Source: Phycisphaerae bacterium (GTDB lineage: Bacteria > Planctomycetota > Phycisphaerae > UBA1845 > Fen-1342). Taken from it: a DNA stretch of 64,000 nt. A model generated the notes under the pieces. The model was not told the DNA's origin and ran no database searches. It saw nothing but the letters and a program-made list of their open reading frames with translations. Of this stretch, positions 33,205 through 41,929 are shown one piece after another; position 1 is the first letter of the stretch; every line of letters begins with the position of its first letter. The stretch is taken from assembly GCA_022072445.1 (NCBI GenBank), contig JAJVHV010000006.1:1-64000 (forward strand), given 5' to 3'. The position numbers and the translations under genes are program-made.

Positions 33205-33482
33205 TCGGGTTCTCCTTGTGGGTATACAGAGACGTTGCGCGCGGGTTGCAGTGCGTTCTCGTCATCTGCGCGTTGCGCCTGCACCACGACCGTGCCGTCG
33301 GGCACGTTGGGGTCAGAAGTTCGAACAATGACGCGACCCAGGTTCTCACCAGGCAGCAATCGGTCGACGAGCACGCTCACGTGAATCTCGGCACCGTCCG
33401 CACCCGCACGTGCGCCCACGCCCGCCTGGTTGATCGGCGCCTCGATCGCCGCGACGCCCAGAATCCGGCACGCGCTTGACAA
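33201..33482 (-). pseudogene. Remnant of a DUF1573-like protein gene
   Basis: The 93-aa frame opens only with a TTG and lacks a signal peptide. Its middle (EIHVSVLVDRLLPGENLGRVIVRTSD and PDGTVVVQAQ) looks like the last beta-strands of a DUF1573/Ig-like domain, whose N-terminal part is missing. The sigma70 promoter of the methionine operon overlaps its 5' end on the other strand, so the missing part was probably lost by rearrangement. The stop overlaps the ATG of the Cys-rich gene. Confidence 0.45.
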
Positions 33483-33504
33483 CTCCTGCCGAGCCCGCTA
33501 TGCT
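33476..33504 (+). promoter_or_regulatory. Sigma70 promoter of the SAM-regulated methionine operon
   Basis: A consensus -35 TTGACA (33476-33481) and -10 TATGCT (33499-33504) are spaced by exactly 17 bp. The predicted start near 33511 lies 20 nt before the riboswitch aptamer. Confidence 0.85.
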
Positions 33505-33530
33505 ACGTGCGTTCTTTGACAATCGAGTCA

Positions 33531-33636
33531 CGCTTATCAAGAGTAGCTGAGGGAACAGGCCCGACGACGCTACAGCAACCAGACCGGCAACGGTCCAGGT
33601 GCTAACTCCTGCCCGGCACCAGGGAGAGATAACGGT
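33531..33636 (+). promoter_or_regulatory. SAM-I (S-box) riboswitch aptamer
   Basis: The S-box signature is complete in order: CTTATCAAGAG (33533-33543), GCTGAGGGAACAGGCCC, then CAGCAACC, GGTCCAGGTGCTAACTCC and AGAGATAACG at the end, whose GATAA pairs with TTATC to close P1. The element is followed at 33667 by an intrinsic terminator. SAM binding should stabilise P1 and let the terminator form, shutting off the hom-aspartokinase-metB genes downstream. Confidence 0.93.
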
Positions 33637-33666
33637 TGACCGAAAAAACCCGTTTCTGAACTGACG

Positions 33667-33695
33667 CCCTTCCAGCCGGAAGGGTTTTTCTTTTT
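33667..33695 (+). terminator. Intrinsic terminator of the SAM riboswitch
   Basis: CCCTTCC (33667-33673) and GGAAGGG (33678-33684) pair perfectly around AGCC, and a T-tract with one C (33685-33695) follows. It lies 30 nt after the aptamer and 124 nt before the first gene, the right place for the expression platform. Confidence 0.88.
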
Positions 33696-33818
33696 CCACC
33701 CCCAATCCCGCCGCCCGCGGCACCTCCGCCGCGCGAGTGCGCGCCCATTCGGCACGTACGCGTCGCGCCCCGGATATTGCGCGCAAGGGACGGCGGTTCA
33801 TCGACATGGAGATCGTTC

Positions 33819-35222
33819 ATGAACACGCTCAGCCAGTCGCAGATCGTGCCGCGCCTCAAGCGCGCGTTCGCGCGACGTATCAAACCACGTAAACGCTCCG
33901 ACGCCGGACTGCGCGTCGTGCGCATCGGCCTGCTGGGATTCGGCCGCGTCGGGTCGGCGGTGGTCAACACCTGCCGGCGCGCCCGCGACGCCGCCGCGCG
34001 GCGCGGACTGCGCCTCGACGTACGAGCCGTGCTCGTCCGAAACGCACTCGGCCGGCCAGCCCCCGACCCGCGAACATGCCTCACCGCCGACGCGGACGAG
34101 TTCTTCCGCCAGCCGATCGACGTTGTGGTCGAGGCGCTCGGCGGCGTCGAGCCGGCGGCGCGGCTGGTCGAAACGGCGCTGCGCCGCGGGCTGCCGGTGG
34201 TCAGTGCCAACAAGGCGCTGCTCGGCGAGCGCGGGCCGCGGCTGTTCGAGCTGGCCGAGACGCTCGGCGTGCCGCTGTACTGCGAAGCCAGCGTTGTCGC
34301 CGGCGTCCCCTTTCTGGGTGATCTCCGGGCGCGGCCGTTCGCGGCGCGCGTCCGGCGAATCGTCGGCGTGCTGAACGGTACGAGCAACTTCATCCTCTCG
34401 CGGATCGAGCGCGACGCTCTCTCGCTCGAAGCCGCGCTGGCGGACGCCCGGCGGCGCGGGCTGGCCGAGCCCGACTCCGGCCGTGACCTCAGCGGGGCCG
34501 ACGCGGCCGACAAGCTGGCGCTGCTGCTGCTGCACGTCGGCCTCGCCGGCGTCCAGCCCGACGCGATCGAGCGTTCCGGCCTCACCACGCTCGAGCCGCT
34601 CGATATCGCCGCCGCAAAGCGCTTCGGCTACGCGATCCGCCCACTGGCGTTTGCGGAAATCGACGGCACCCACGTCACGGCGTTCGTCGGCCCCGGTCTC
34701 GTGCCACTCAGCCATGCTCTGGCGCATGTCGAGAACGAATCGAACGGCGTCGAGCTGCGCGGACCGGAGATCGGCACCGTCTTTCACAGCGGGCCTGGTG
34801 CCGGGCCCGACGTCACGGCGGCGACGATCCTCGATGACGTGATCGAGATCGCCGCCCATCCGGGCTGGCGCCGCGCGGCGGGCGCGCCGGCAGTCCGGGC
34901 AGCGCCGGGCGCGGGCCGTCGTGGACCCGACCACCCGTTGGATCGCTCGGAGCGGCTTCAGATCGATGCGCCGGCCACGGCATGGTTCGTTCGGACCCGC
35001 CTGGCGGCGCACGCCGACGTCGCGACACTCCGCGAAGTGCTCAACCCGCAGGGCGTGTCGTTGCGCGCGACGGGGTCAATCATGGATCAGCCAGGTGGAC
35101 GCGTTCTCCACGCGCTGACACATCCGTGCCGGCGCGACCGGCTCGAACGTGCGCTCGCGGCGCTGCACGCCGCGACCGGCGGCACGAATCTGGCGCTGCG
35201 TTGCCTGGAGGATCGAGCATGA
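33819..35222 (+). CDS. hom: Homoserine dehydrogenase
   Basis: The 467-aa protein starts at ATG 33819 (MNTLSQSQIV). Residues 45-165 are the NAD(P)-binding Rossmann domain (VRIGLLGFGRVGSAVVNTC). Then come DVVVEALGGVEPAARLV, VVSANKALL, LYCEASVVAGVPFL and the catalytic-region VLNGTSNFILSRI, GLAEPDSGRDLSGADAADKLALL with Lys and Asp residues of the hydride-transfer site. Residues about 385-467 look like an ACT regulatory domain. It reduces aspartate semialdehyde to homoserine for Met and Thr. It is under the SAM riboswitch and overlaps the aspartokinase gene by 4 nt (ATGA). Confidence 0.95.
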   Translation: MNTLSQSQIVPRLKRAFARRIKPRKRSDAGLRVVRIGLLGFGRVGSAVVNTCRRARDAAARRGLRLDVRAVLVRNALGRPAPDPRTCLTADADEFFRQPIDVVVEALGGVEPAARLVETALRRGLPVVSANKALLGERGPRLFELAETLGVPLYCEASVVAGVPFLGDLRARPFAARVRRIVGVLNGTSNFILSRIERDALSLEAALADARRRGLAEPDSGRDLSGADAADKLALLLLHVGLAGVQPDAIERSGLTTLEPLDIAAAKRFGYAIRPLAFAEIDGTHVTAFVGPGLVPLSHALAHVENESNGVELRGPEIGTVFHSGPGAGPDVTAATILDDVIEIAAHPGWRRAAGAPAVRAAPGAGRRGPDHPLDRSERLQIDAPATAWFVRTRLAAHADVATLREVLNPQGVSLRATGSIMDQPGGRVLHALTHPCRRDRLERALAALHAATGGTNLALRCLEDRA

Positions 35223-36022
35223 GAACCACGTCGACTCACTCCTGGCCAATCGTGGTCATCAAGCTGGGCGGCTCCGTGCTGACCGACGTGTCGGCCTACG
35301 CGCGGGCCGCGGAGTTCGTCGCGCGGCTGGCCGCCGGCGAGCCGCGGACACGCTTCATCGTCGTCGTGTCCGCACAAGAGGGCTTGACCGACGCCTTGCT
35401 CTCGCTCGCACGCGACGTCGCCGGCGGGCAGCCGGCCCCGGTCGCCCTCGATCTGCTCTGGTCGACCGGCGAGCTGCGCTCCGTGGCGCTTCTGACGCTT
35501 GCCCTGTCGCGGTTGGGCGTGGAGGCCGTCGGGCTGAACGTCCACCAATGCGGCCTGATCGCCGACCCGGAAGACGGGCTCGACAACGAAGTTCGCGTCG
35601 ACGCACTGCCGTTGTTGTCGCGGCTGGCGGCCCATCGTGTGCTGGTCGCGCCGGGCTTTCTGGCCCGCGCCGCCGGCGACTCGATCGCGACACTGGGGCG
35701 CGGCGGATCGGACCTGACAGCAGTGCTGCTTGCCGCCGGCCTGAATGCGGAGCGCTGCGAGCTGATCAAGGATGTGCCCGGATATTTCACCGCCGACCCG
35801 CATCGCGACAGCAGCGCGCGGCCGATACCCCGGCTCACGCACGCCGAAGCATTGCGGATGGCGGCGGACGGTTGCGACCTGGTGCAGCCGCGCGCCGTCC
35901 GGCGCGCCGCCGAACTGGGGCTGCGGCTCGTCGTGCGGAGTGCCGACCCGACGGCCCCGTCGTCGAGCGTTGAAGCTGAATTCTCCTCGCAGCAGTCCCG
36001 CGTATTGCACGCGGCCGGTTGA
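35219..36022 (+). CDS. Aspartokinase-like amino acid kinase without ACT domain
   Basis: The 267-aa protein has the amino acid kinase fold: KLGGSVLTDVSAYARAAEF (the K-x-GG-S motif binding phosphate), VVVSAQEGLTDALLSLA, STGELRSVALLTLALSRLGVEA, VLVAPGFLA and TLGRGGSDLTAVLLAAGLNAERCELIKDVPGYFTADP. These match aspartate kinases. The ACT domains that bind Lys or Thr in normal LysC are missing, so this isozyme should escape amino-acid feedback and be set by the SAM riboswitch alone. It overlaps hom, and metB is 57 bp downstream. Confidence 0.9.
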   Translation: MRTTSTHSWPIVVIKLGGSVLTDVSAYARAAEFVARLAAGEPRTRFIVVVSAQEGLTDALLSLARDVAGGQPAPVALDLLWSTGELRSVALLTLALSRLGVEAVGLNVHQCGLIADPEDGLDNEVRVDALPLLSRLAAHRVLVAPGFLARAAGDSIATLGRGGSDLTAVLLAAGLNAERCELIKDVPGYFTADPHRDSSARPIPRLTHAEALRMAADGCDLVQPRAVRRAAELGLRLVVRSADPTAPSSSVEAEFSSQQSRVLHAAG

Positions 36023-36079
36023 AAATGACCGTAGGAATCAAAAGCGAACTCAGAACGCACTCTTGAGAGGATAGCCACC

Positions 36080-37411
36080 ATGCGGTTTGCCACGCGTACC
36101 ATTCACGCAGCCCAGCCGTCCGAGCCGGGCACCGGCGCTCTGGTCGCGCCGATCTTCCAGACCTCGACGTTTGAGCAGGAAGCGCCCGGCGTTCACCACG
36201 GCTTCGACTACTCGCGCACCAACAACCCCACGCGCCAGCGGCTGGAGGAAGTGCTCGCCGACCTCGAAGGCGTCCGCCACTGCGCGCTGTTCGCTTCCGG
36301 GCTCGCCGCCGAGAACGCCGTCCTTCAAGCCCTCGTCGGCCCCGGCGACACCGTGATCACGCCGCCCGACGTCTACGGCGGCACGTTTCGTCTGCTCAAC
36401 CGCGTCTATCGGCCGCGCGGCGTGCGCGTGCAGACCGTCGATCTGAGCGACACGGCGGCGCTCGCGGCCGCGCTGAGCGAAGCGGGCCAGGCCGGCACGA
36501 TTGGGCCGAGTGCCGAGTCTGACGATCCCGCAACCGACGTCGCGGGTGACCGGGCGGCGCATGCCGGCCGAAGTGATCACGCCGGCCGCGCCTTTGGCAT
36601 TTTCGACGAGTCGGGCCGCCGCACGCGCATCGTCTGGCTCGAGTCGCCGACGAATCCGCGGCTGCTGATCTACGATATCCGCGCCATCTGCCGCGTCGCG
36701 CATCAGCATGGCGCGCTGGTGGTCGTGGACAACACGTTTGCGACGCCTGTTTTCCAGCGGCCGTTCGAGCTGGGTGCCGACATTGTCATTCACAGTGTGA
36801 CCAAGTACCTGGCCGGACATTCGGACCTGATTCAGGGTGCCGCGCTGGCGCGCGACAAGGCGCTCTTCGAGCCGATCAAGTTCCTGCAGAACGCGACCGG
36901 TGCCGTGCCCGCTCCGTTCGACTGTTGGCTGACGCTACGCGGCATCAAGACGCTCGAGCTGCGCGTCCGGCGGCACGCCGAAAACGCTGCCGCCATCGCC
37001 GCCGCCCTCGACGGCCACCCGGCTGTGCGGCGCGTCTATTATCCCGGCCTGCCGTCGCATCCCGGACACGCGATCGCCCGCCGTCAGATGGACGGCTTCG
37101 GCGGAATGGTGTCGATCGAGCTGAACGCCGACATCGACGCGGTCCGTGAATTCGTCTCCAGCCGCCGCTACTTCGCCCTGGGTGAGAGTCTGGGCGGTGT
37201 GAAGTCGCTCATCTGCCACCCGGCGGCGATGACGCACGCGTCAATACCGGCGGAGATCCGCGCCGCACAAGGCTTGAGCGACTCGCTGGTGCGTCTGAGT
37301 CCGGGAATCGAAGACGCCGCCGATCTCGTCGACGACCTGGTGAGCGGATTGATCGCGCTCGTGTCACGCAGCGCCACGCGGCGCACGGTTCGCAACACCG
37401 TCCTGGCATAG
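36080..37411 (+). CDS. metB: Cystathionine gamma-synthase / trans-sulfuration PLP enzyme
   Basis: The 443-aa protein starts at ATG 36080 after GAGAGGA. It has the Cys/Met-metabolism PLP pattern: FDYSRTNNPTRQRLEEVLADLEG, CALFASGLAAENAVLQAL, VVVDNTFATPVFQRP and SVTKYLAGHSD, where Lys242 forms the Schiff base; FGGMVSIEL and SLGGVKSLICHPAAMTHAS follow. The segment at about residues 138-174 (GTIGPSAESDDPATDVAGDRA) is an insert compared with usual family members. From position the enzyme makes cystathionine or homocysteine from an activated homoserine. An O-acetylhomoserine sulfhydrylase or gamma-lyase is possible. Confidence 0.9.
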   Translation: MRFATRTIHAAQPSEPGTGALVAPIFQTSTFEQEAPGVHHGFDYSRTNNPTRQRLEEVLADLEGVRHCALFASGLAAENAVLQALVGPGDTVITPPDVYGGTFRLLNRVYRPRGVRVQTVDLSDTAALAAALSEAGQAGTIGPSAESDDPATDVAGDRAAHAGRSDHAGRAFGIFDESGRRTRIVWLESPTNPRLLIYDIRAICRVAHQHGALVVVDNTFATPVFQRPFELGADIVIHSVTKYLAGHSDLIQGAALARDKALFEPIKFLQNATGAVPAPFDCWLTLRGIKTLELRVRRHAENAAAIAAALDGHPAVRRVYYPGLPSHPGHAIARRQMDGFGGMVSIELNADIDAVREFVSSRRYFALGESLGGVKSLICHPAAMTHASIPAEIRAAQGLSDSLVRLSPGIEDAADLVDDLVSGLIALVSRSATRRTVRNTVLA

Positions 37412-37445
37412 CGTGCGTCGCCGAGTGCGCCGCGTACGCGACCAG

Positions 37446-38018
37446 AATTAGCCGCCCCCAGCCGAGCTCGGCGCGTCGGGAAGAGTTTCTTCCGACGAGA
37501 GCAGGCGCGCCCAGCCGAGCCCCGCGCGTCGGGAAGAGTTTCTTCCGACGAGAGCAGGCGCGCCCAGCCGAGCCCCGACCGTGAGGGAGGGGTTCGACCT
37601 GAGTGTGCCCTCGACCTCGGCACATCGCGCCCGCCGCCGAGCTCGGCGCGTCGGGAAGGAGTCTCTTCCGACGAGAGCAGGCGCGCCCAGCCGAGCCCCG
37701 ACCGTGAGGGAGGGGTTCGACCTGAGTGTGCCCTCGACCTCGGCACATCGCGCCCGCCGCCGAGCCCCGCGCGTCGGAAGGATTCCGACGAGAGCAGGCG
37801 CGCCCAGCCGAGCCCCGACCGTGAGGGAGGGGTTCGACCTGAGTGTGCCCTCGACCTCGGCACATCGCGCCCGCCGCCGAGCTCCGCGCGTCGGGAAGAG
37901 TCTCTTCCGACGAGAGCAGGCGCGCCCAGCCGAGCCCCGACCGTGAGGGAGGGGTTCGACCTGAGTGTGCCCTCGAACTCGGCACATCGCGCCCCCAGTC
38001 GAGCTCCGCGCGTCGGGG
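37446..38018. repeat. Tandem repeat array (about 120-bp units)
   Basis: About four units of roughly 120 bp (starting near 37558, 37681, 37798 and 37918) are preceded by two partial ones. Each unit contains CGCGCCCAGCCGAGCCCCGA, CCGTGAGGGAGGGGTTCGAC, CTGAGTGTGCCCTCGACCTC and a hairpin CGTCGGGAAGA..TCTTCCGACG. The frames that run through it on both strands are artefacts of a repeat without stops. It lies between metB and the 601-aa secreted protein gene. Confidence 0.92.
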
Positions 38019-38228
38019 CTGCGCTCGGCGCTGTGCCGTGGGGCCGGGCGGCGTGCGCCACGATCGCTCCATGCTGGCGCCATGGGCAACGTTACTCAGC
38101 CATCTTCCGGCAACCCAGCAAACGGTGACGGGTTTCTCTCCGAAGTGTCGCTCTATTGGCTGGCGGCGACGAGGGCAACGGGCACTCGTCGGGCGCTTCC
38201 GCACCAACCCACTTCAGGAGATTGCATC

Positions 38229-40034
38229 GTGAAATCCACAAGGAACAACCTGTGCGCTTCGCACGGATCAGCCTGCATCGCGTTGGCCGCGGCGATCATC
38301 GCTTTCGGCGTGGCACCTGCGATGGGTGGCGGCTCGGGAGCCTGGCGCTACCAGGGGTTGCTGAAAGACGGAGCGGTGATCGTCACCGGCCTCGTGGACG
38401 TTCGCTTCTCCGCCTACGACGCTCCAACCGGCGGAAACCTGCTGGGGCACTACGACCTGGACGATCTGATGATCGTCGACGGTTTGCTCGACTGTGAAAT
38501 CGAACCACTCTGCGACCCATGTACGTGCACGCTCTGCTGTGCCGTCGATGACTGTCCGGGGCCCGGGCCTGATCCGCTGCGAGAACTCTGGCTCGAAATC
38601 CAGCTAAAGTACGACACTGACGTCGGCTACGAAACGCTTGCGCCCCGGCAGCGCATCGCTCCGGCACCCGTGGCGATGTCCTCCGCCTATTCCGCGCTGG
38701 CATATAGAGTTGTTCTTCCCATTGTCGGGTCAGTATCGACGGCCGACTGCCTGATTGACATGACGCAGCTCGGTACCGGGCAGGCGGGATGCTTCCAAGT
38801 GACCAATGGCAGCAATGCCAGCAACGCGCTGGTGGCCAGTTCGAATGGGGCTTCTGGCAGCCAGGCGCTTTACGTCAGCCACAGCGGAACTGGTGATTGC
38901 GCCGAGTTCCATGTGACCAACACCAGCAGCACGGCCGAGGCCGTCGAGGCGACCAACGCCGGCTCCGGTGAGACGATTCGGGCCGTCGCGAGCGGCCCCG
39001 GCATGGCGGGGTACTTCCAGGTGTCGAACAACGCCAGCCAGGCCAGCGCGCTCGAAGTCCACACCAACGCGTCCGGCGCCGGGCTATACGTTCGCCATAC
39101 CGGCGAAGGGCCGACTGGGTGTGAGTTCGATTGCGACGGCCCGGCCGGCCGCTTTGAGGTCGACAACCCCGACCACTTCAGTGCCGCGCTCGAGGCGCTG
39201 ACCGACGCGGTCGGGCCCGCGCTTGCAGCCAGCACGTCGGGTTTCGGCAACGCCGCAACGATCACCAACAGCAACACGTCCAACTCCGCCGCGCTGCTTC
39301 ATGCGTCGACTGCCGGCAGCGGCGCGGCCATCCAGGCGGTCAGCGCGAACGGTCCAGCGGGCGACTTTGCGATCGTCAACTCGGCCAACAACGATCCCGC
39401 GCTGAACGTCTCTCACGCCGGCGCGCCCGGAGGAAGCGGGGCGCTCAACGTCGTTAACACCGGCACTGGGCGTGCCGCCTATCTGGAAAGCCAGGATCCC
39501 GCGTACTACACATTGCGCGTCAACTCCATCGGCGGGCTCGCGGCGACGTTTACCGGGAATGTCGGCGTAAGCGGAACGCTCTCAAAGAGCGCCGGCTCGT
39601 TCAAGATCGACCATCCACTTGATCCGGCGAATAAGTACCTCTACCACTCGTTCGTCGAAAGTCCCGACATGAAGAATTTCTACGACGGCGTCGCAGTACT
39701 CGATGACGCGGGAAGCGCCGTGGTTGAGCTGCCAGCCTGGTTTCAAGCGCTGAACGCCGACTTTCGATATCAGCTTACCACCATCGGTGCCTTTGCCCCG
39801 GTCTACGTCGCGCGGGAAATCTCGGACAAGAAGTTTGTGATTGCGGGCGGAAAGTCAGGTCTGAAAGTATCGTGGCAGGTCACCGGCATTCGCCATGATG
39901 CCTACGCCCAGGCACACCGCATTCCCGTCGAGGCGGAAAAGCCTCTGGCCGAGCGCGGCCGTTACCTCCATCCGAGCCTGTTCACGGCTTCGCAGCAACC
40001 CGCGCAGCTTGGCGATGCCGCCGAACTGCCCTGA
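38229..40034 (+). CDS. Secreted protein with Gly/Ser/Ala-rich beta repeats
   Basis: I place the start at GTG 38229 because CAGGAG is 8 nt upstream and a signal peptide follows (KSTRNNLCASHGSACIALAAAIIAFGVAPAMG). The longer frame comes from the repeat array. Of 601 residues, 35-165 hold a Cys-rich first domain (CEIEPLCDPCTCTLCCAVDDC). Residues 175-465 hold about ten degenerate repeats of the type GSGAAIQAVSANGPAGDFAIVN, which should form a beta-helix or fibre like phage tail shafts. The end (IDHPLDPANKYLYHSFVESPD.. VSWQVTGIRHDAYAQAHR) is a compact domain seen in other large extracellular proteins. Function unknown; perhaps an adhesin or fibre. Confidence 0.72.
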   Translation: MKSTRNNLCASHGSACIALAAAIIAFGVAPAMGGGSGAWRYQGLLKDGAVIVTGLVDVRFSAYDAPTGGNLLGHYDLDDLMIVDGLLDCEIEPLCDPCTCTLCCAVDDCPGPGPDPLRELWLEIQLKYDTDVGYETLAPRQRIAPAPVAMSSAYSALAYRVVLPIVGSVSTADCLIDMTQLGTGQAGCFQVTNGSNASNALVASSNGASGSQALYVSHSGTGDCAEFHVTNTSSTAEAVEATNAGSGETIRAVASGPGMAGYFQVSNNASQASALEVHTNASGAGLYVRHTGEGPTGCEFDCDGPAGRFEVDNPDHFSAALEALTDAVGPALAASTSGFGNAATITNSNTSNSAALLHASTAGSGAAIQAVSANGPAGDFAIVNSANNDPALNVSHAGAPGGSGALNVVNTGTGRAAYLESQDPAYYTLRVNSIGGLAATFTGNVGVSGTLSKSAGSFKIDHPLDPANKYLYHSFVESPDMKNFYDGVAVLDDAGSAVVELPAWFQALNADFRYQLTTIGAFAPVYVAREISDKKFVIAGGKSGLKVSWQVTGIRHDAYAQAHRIPVEAEKPLAERGRYLHPSLFTASQQPAQLGDAAELP

Positions 40035-40079
40035 TCCGCACGAAATCCAAAAGCACAGTTTCGCTAGCGAGAAACCAAA

Positions 40080-40526
40080 ATGAACGCTCATCTCATTCGA
40101 TGTGCACGGTCATCTCTCCTCATGACGGTGGTGAACGCCGTCCCTGTGGCCTCGGCGCTCACCCAGGCGTTCAGTCTTACGTGGACGACGGTGGACTGCG
40201 GCGGAGGCACGAGCAGCGTGGGCGGCTGGGCTCTCTCATCCACAATTGGTCAGCCAGACGCGCACGCTCCGCTCGCCGGTCGGAGATTCGTGCTTCATCC
40301 GGGATTCTGGCCCGCAGTGGCGGTGGACCGTCGCAACGGGTTTGTTCCATGCGATGCGAATTGCGACGGCAGCATCAATGGCTTTGACGTTGAGACTTTT
40401 ATCGCGTTGCTCACGGGAGCCGGCAAAGCCTGCGCACCGTGCGCCGGTGACCTCAACGGCGACGGATCGGTCAACGGATTTGACGTCGATCCCTTTGTTG
40501 CCGCACTCACCGGCGGCGGATGCTGA
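40080..40526 (+). CDS. Secreted protein with dockerin-like repeats
   Basis: The 148-aa protein has a signal peptide (residues 1-30), a segment FSLTWTTVDCGGGTSSVGGWALSSTIGQPDA..GRRFVLHPGFWPA, and a C-terminus with two dockerin-like calcium loops: DANCDGSINGFDVETFIALL and DLNGDGSVNGFDVDPFVAAL. The TxDxGGG..SSGGxxLxGTIGQPD motif is typical of small planctomycete exported proteins. The gene starts 45 bp after the fibre-like protein and is probably cotranscribed. Partner and function are unknown. Confidence 0.78.
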   Translation: MNAHLIRCARSSLLMTVVNAVPVASALTQAFSLTWTTVDCGGGTSSVGGWALSSTIGQPDAHAPLAGRRFVLHPGFWPAVAVDRRNGFVPCDANCDGSINGFDVETFIALLTGAGKACAPCAGDLNGDGSVNGFDVDPFVAALTGGGC

Positions 40527-40555
40527 GGGGCCCGCACATCTGGGGCTAGCGCACC

Positions 40556-40585
40556 GCGGGCGGGCGGCCCTTGCAGCCCGCCCGC
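40556..40585 (+). terminator. Probable terminator hairpin after the dockerin gene
   Basis: GCGGGCGGGC (40556-40565) and GCCCGCCCGC (40576-40585) pair perfectly with a 10-nt loop, 30 bp after the stop. The lack of a T-run leaves open a REP-like or Rho-linked structure. Confidence 0.5.
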
Positions 40586-40706
40586 CTCATGCACGACAAG
40601 TGCCCGGTCCGCAGCGCGTCAAGCTTCCGTGCTTGTTGGCGGCCGCGCTTGCGGGTAGGTTCTCGAGCGCCGTATCGGGCCGTTCAAGCGCGTCATTGCC
40701 GCTTCC

Positions 40707-41798
40707 ATGAAAGGCCAGCTCATGTCCGTGACTCGACGTGAATTTGTCCAGGCCGCGGCCGTCGGTGCCGCCGCCTCCTCGCTCCCTGGAGACGTACTCG
40801 CCATGGATCAGCCAGCCAGCCAGGAGAAGACGCCGCAACAGCCCCGCAAGGGACCGATCGCCATCGCCAGCGCCAACGGCGTCGAGGCGTGCAAGCGCGC
40901 TGTCGAGCGCATGCGGGCCGGTGCGCCGCCGGTCGACGCCGCCGTCGCGGGTGTGAACCTGGTCGAGGACGATCCGAGCGATCACTCGGTCGGTTATGGC
41001 GGCATTCCGAACGAAGACGGCGTGGTCGAGCTCGACGCCAGCGTGATGGACGGACCGAGCGGCAAGGCCGGCGCCGTCGCGTCGATCCAGCGGATCAAGA
41101 ACCCGTCGAGCGTGGCGCTCATCGTCATGCGCCGCACCGACCATGTGCTGCTTGTCGGCGACGGGGCGCGGCGCTTTGCCGTGGCGCACGGCTTCAAGGA
41201 AGAGGACCTGCTGACCGACGAAGCGCGACGCATCTGGCTCGAGTGGCGCGAGTCGCACTCCGACAAGGACGACTGGCTCTCGCCGCGCGACAAGGCCGAC
41301 GGGACCGCGGCCCGGCCGCGGCGCGGCGATGACATGACCCCGCGCATCCACGGCACGATCAACCTGTGCGCGCTGAACGAGGCGGGTGATCTGGGGGGTG
41401 TCACCACCACCAGCGGGTTGGCGTTCAAGATTCCCGGCCGCGTCGGCGATTCGCCCATCATCGGCGCGGGGCTCTACGTCGATAACGCGGTCGGCGCCGC
41501 CGGCTCGACCGGCCGCGGCGAGGCCAACCTGCAATGCTGCTCGTCGTTCCTGGCCGTCGAATTCATGCGCAACGGCAAATCGCCCGAAGAAGCTTGCCTG
41601 GACGTGCTGAAGCGCGTCGCCGACAAGTGCGAGACCCGGCTCCGCAACGAGCGCGGCGAGCCGAACTTCGGCCTGACGATGTACGCGCTCAGCAAGGACG
41701 GCCGTGTCGGCGGGGCCTCGATGCACGGCAAGGGGAAGATGGCCTATCACGACGGCGCGCAGTGCCGGTTGGCTGAAATTCCCGGACTGTTCGCCTGA
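40707..41798 (+). CDS. N4-(beta-N-acetylglucosaminyl)-L-asparaginase-like Ntn hydrolase, Tat-exported
   Basis: The 363-aa protein has a twin-arginine signal (SVTRREFVQAAAVGAAASSL). The isoaspartyl/aspartylglucosaminidase fold is clear: VDAAVAGVNLVEDDPSDHSVGYGGIPNEDG, AVASIQRIKNPSSVA, and the autoprocessing site HGTINLCALN, where Thr becomes the N-terminal nucleophile. TTTSGLAFKIPGRVGDSPIIGAGLYVDNAVGAAGSTGRGE follows. It cleaves the Asn-GlcNAc link or beta-aspartyl bonds outside the cytoplasm, probably on glycopeptides. It is unlinked to its neighbours; the M16 peptidase gene converges with it. Confidence 0.9.
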   Translation: MKGQLMSVTRREFVQAAAVGAAASSLPGDVLAMDQPASQEKTPQQPRKGPIAIASANGVEACKRAVERMRAGAPPVDAAVAGVNLVEDDPSDHSVGYGGIPNEDGVVELDASVMDGPSGKAGAVASIQRIKNPSSVALIVMRRTDHVLLVGDGARRFAVAHGFKEEDLLTDEARRIWLEWRESHSDKDDWLSPRDKADGTAARPRRGDDMTPRIHGTINLCALNEAGDLGGVTTTSGLAFKIPGRVGDSPIIGAGLYVDNAVGAAGSTGRGEANLQCCSSFLAVEFMRNGKSPEEACLDVLKRVADKCETRLRNERGEPNFGLTMYALSKDGRVGGASMHGKGKMAYHDGAQCRLAEIPGLFA

Positions 41799-41929
41799 GC
41801 AGTGCGCGCCTCGCCAACCGGCCGAAGAAGGCCGCGAAGAGAGAAAGTAACAGGGAACCAAGCGGCAAGGTAGCAAGTTGCGCAGCGCTGGACGGCGCCG
41901 TTTCCGGCCGCTAGTAGCGCTGTGCCGCT

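Noticed and set aside
37168-38207. Long repeat-coded proteins on both strands
   Set aside because: They are read through the stop-free 120-bp tandem array and repeat the same peptide; there is no start signal or family.
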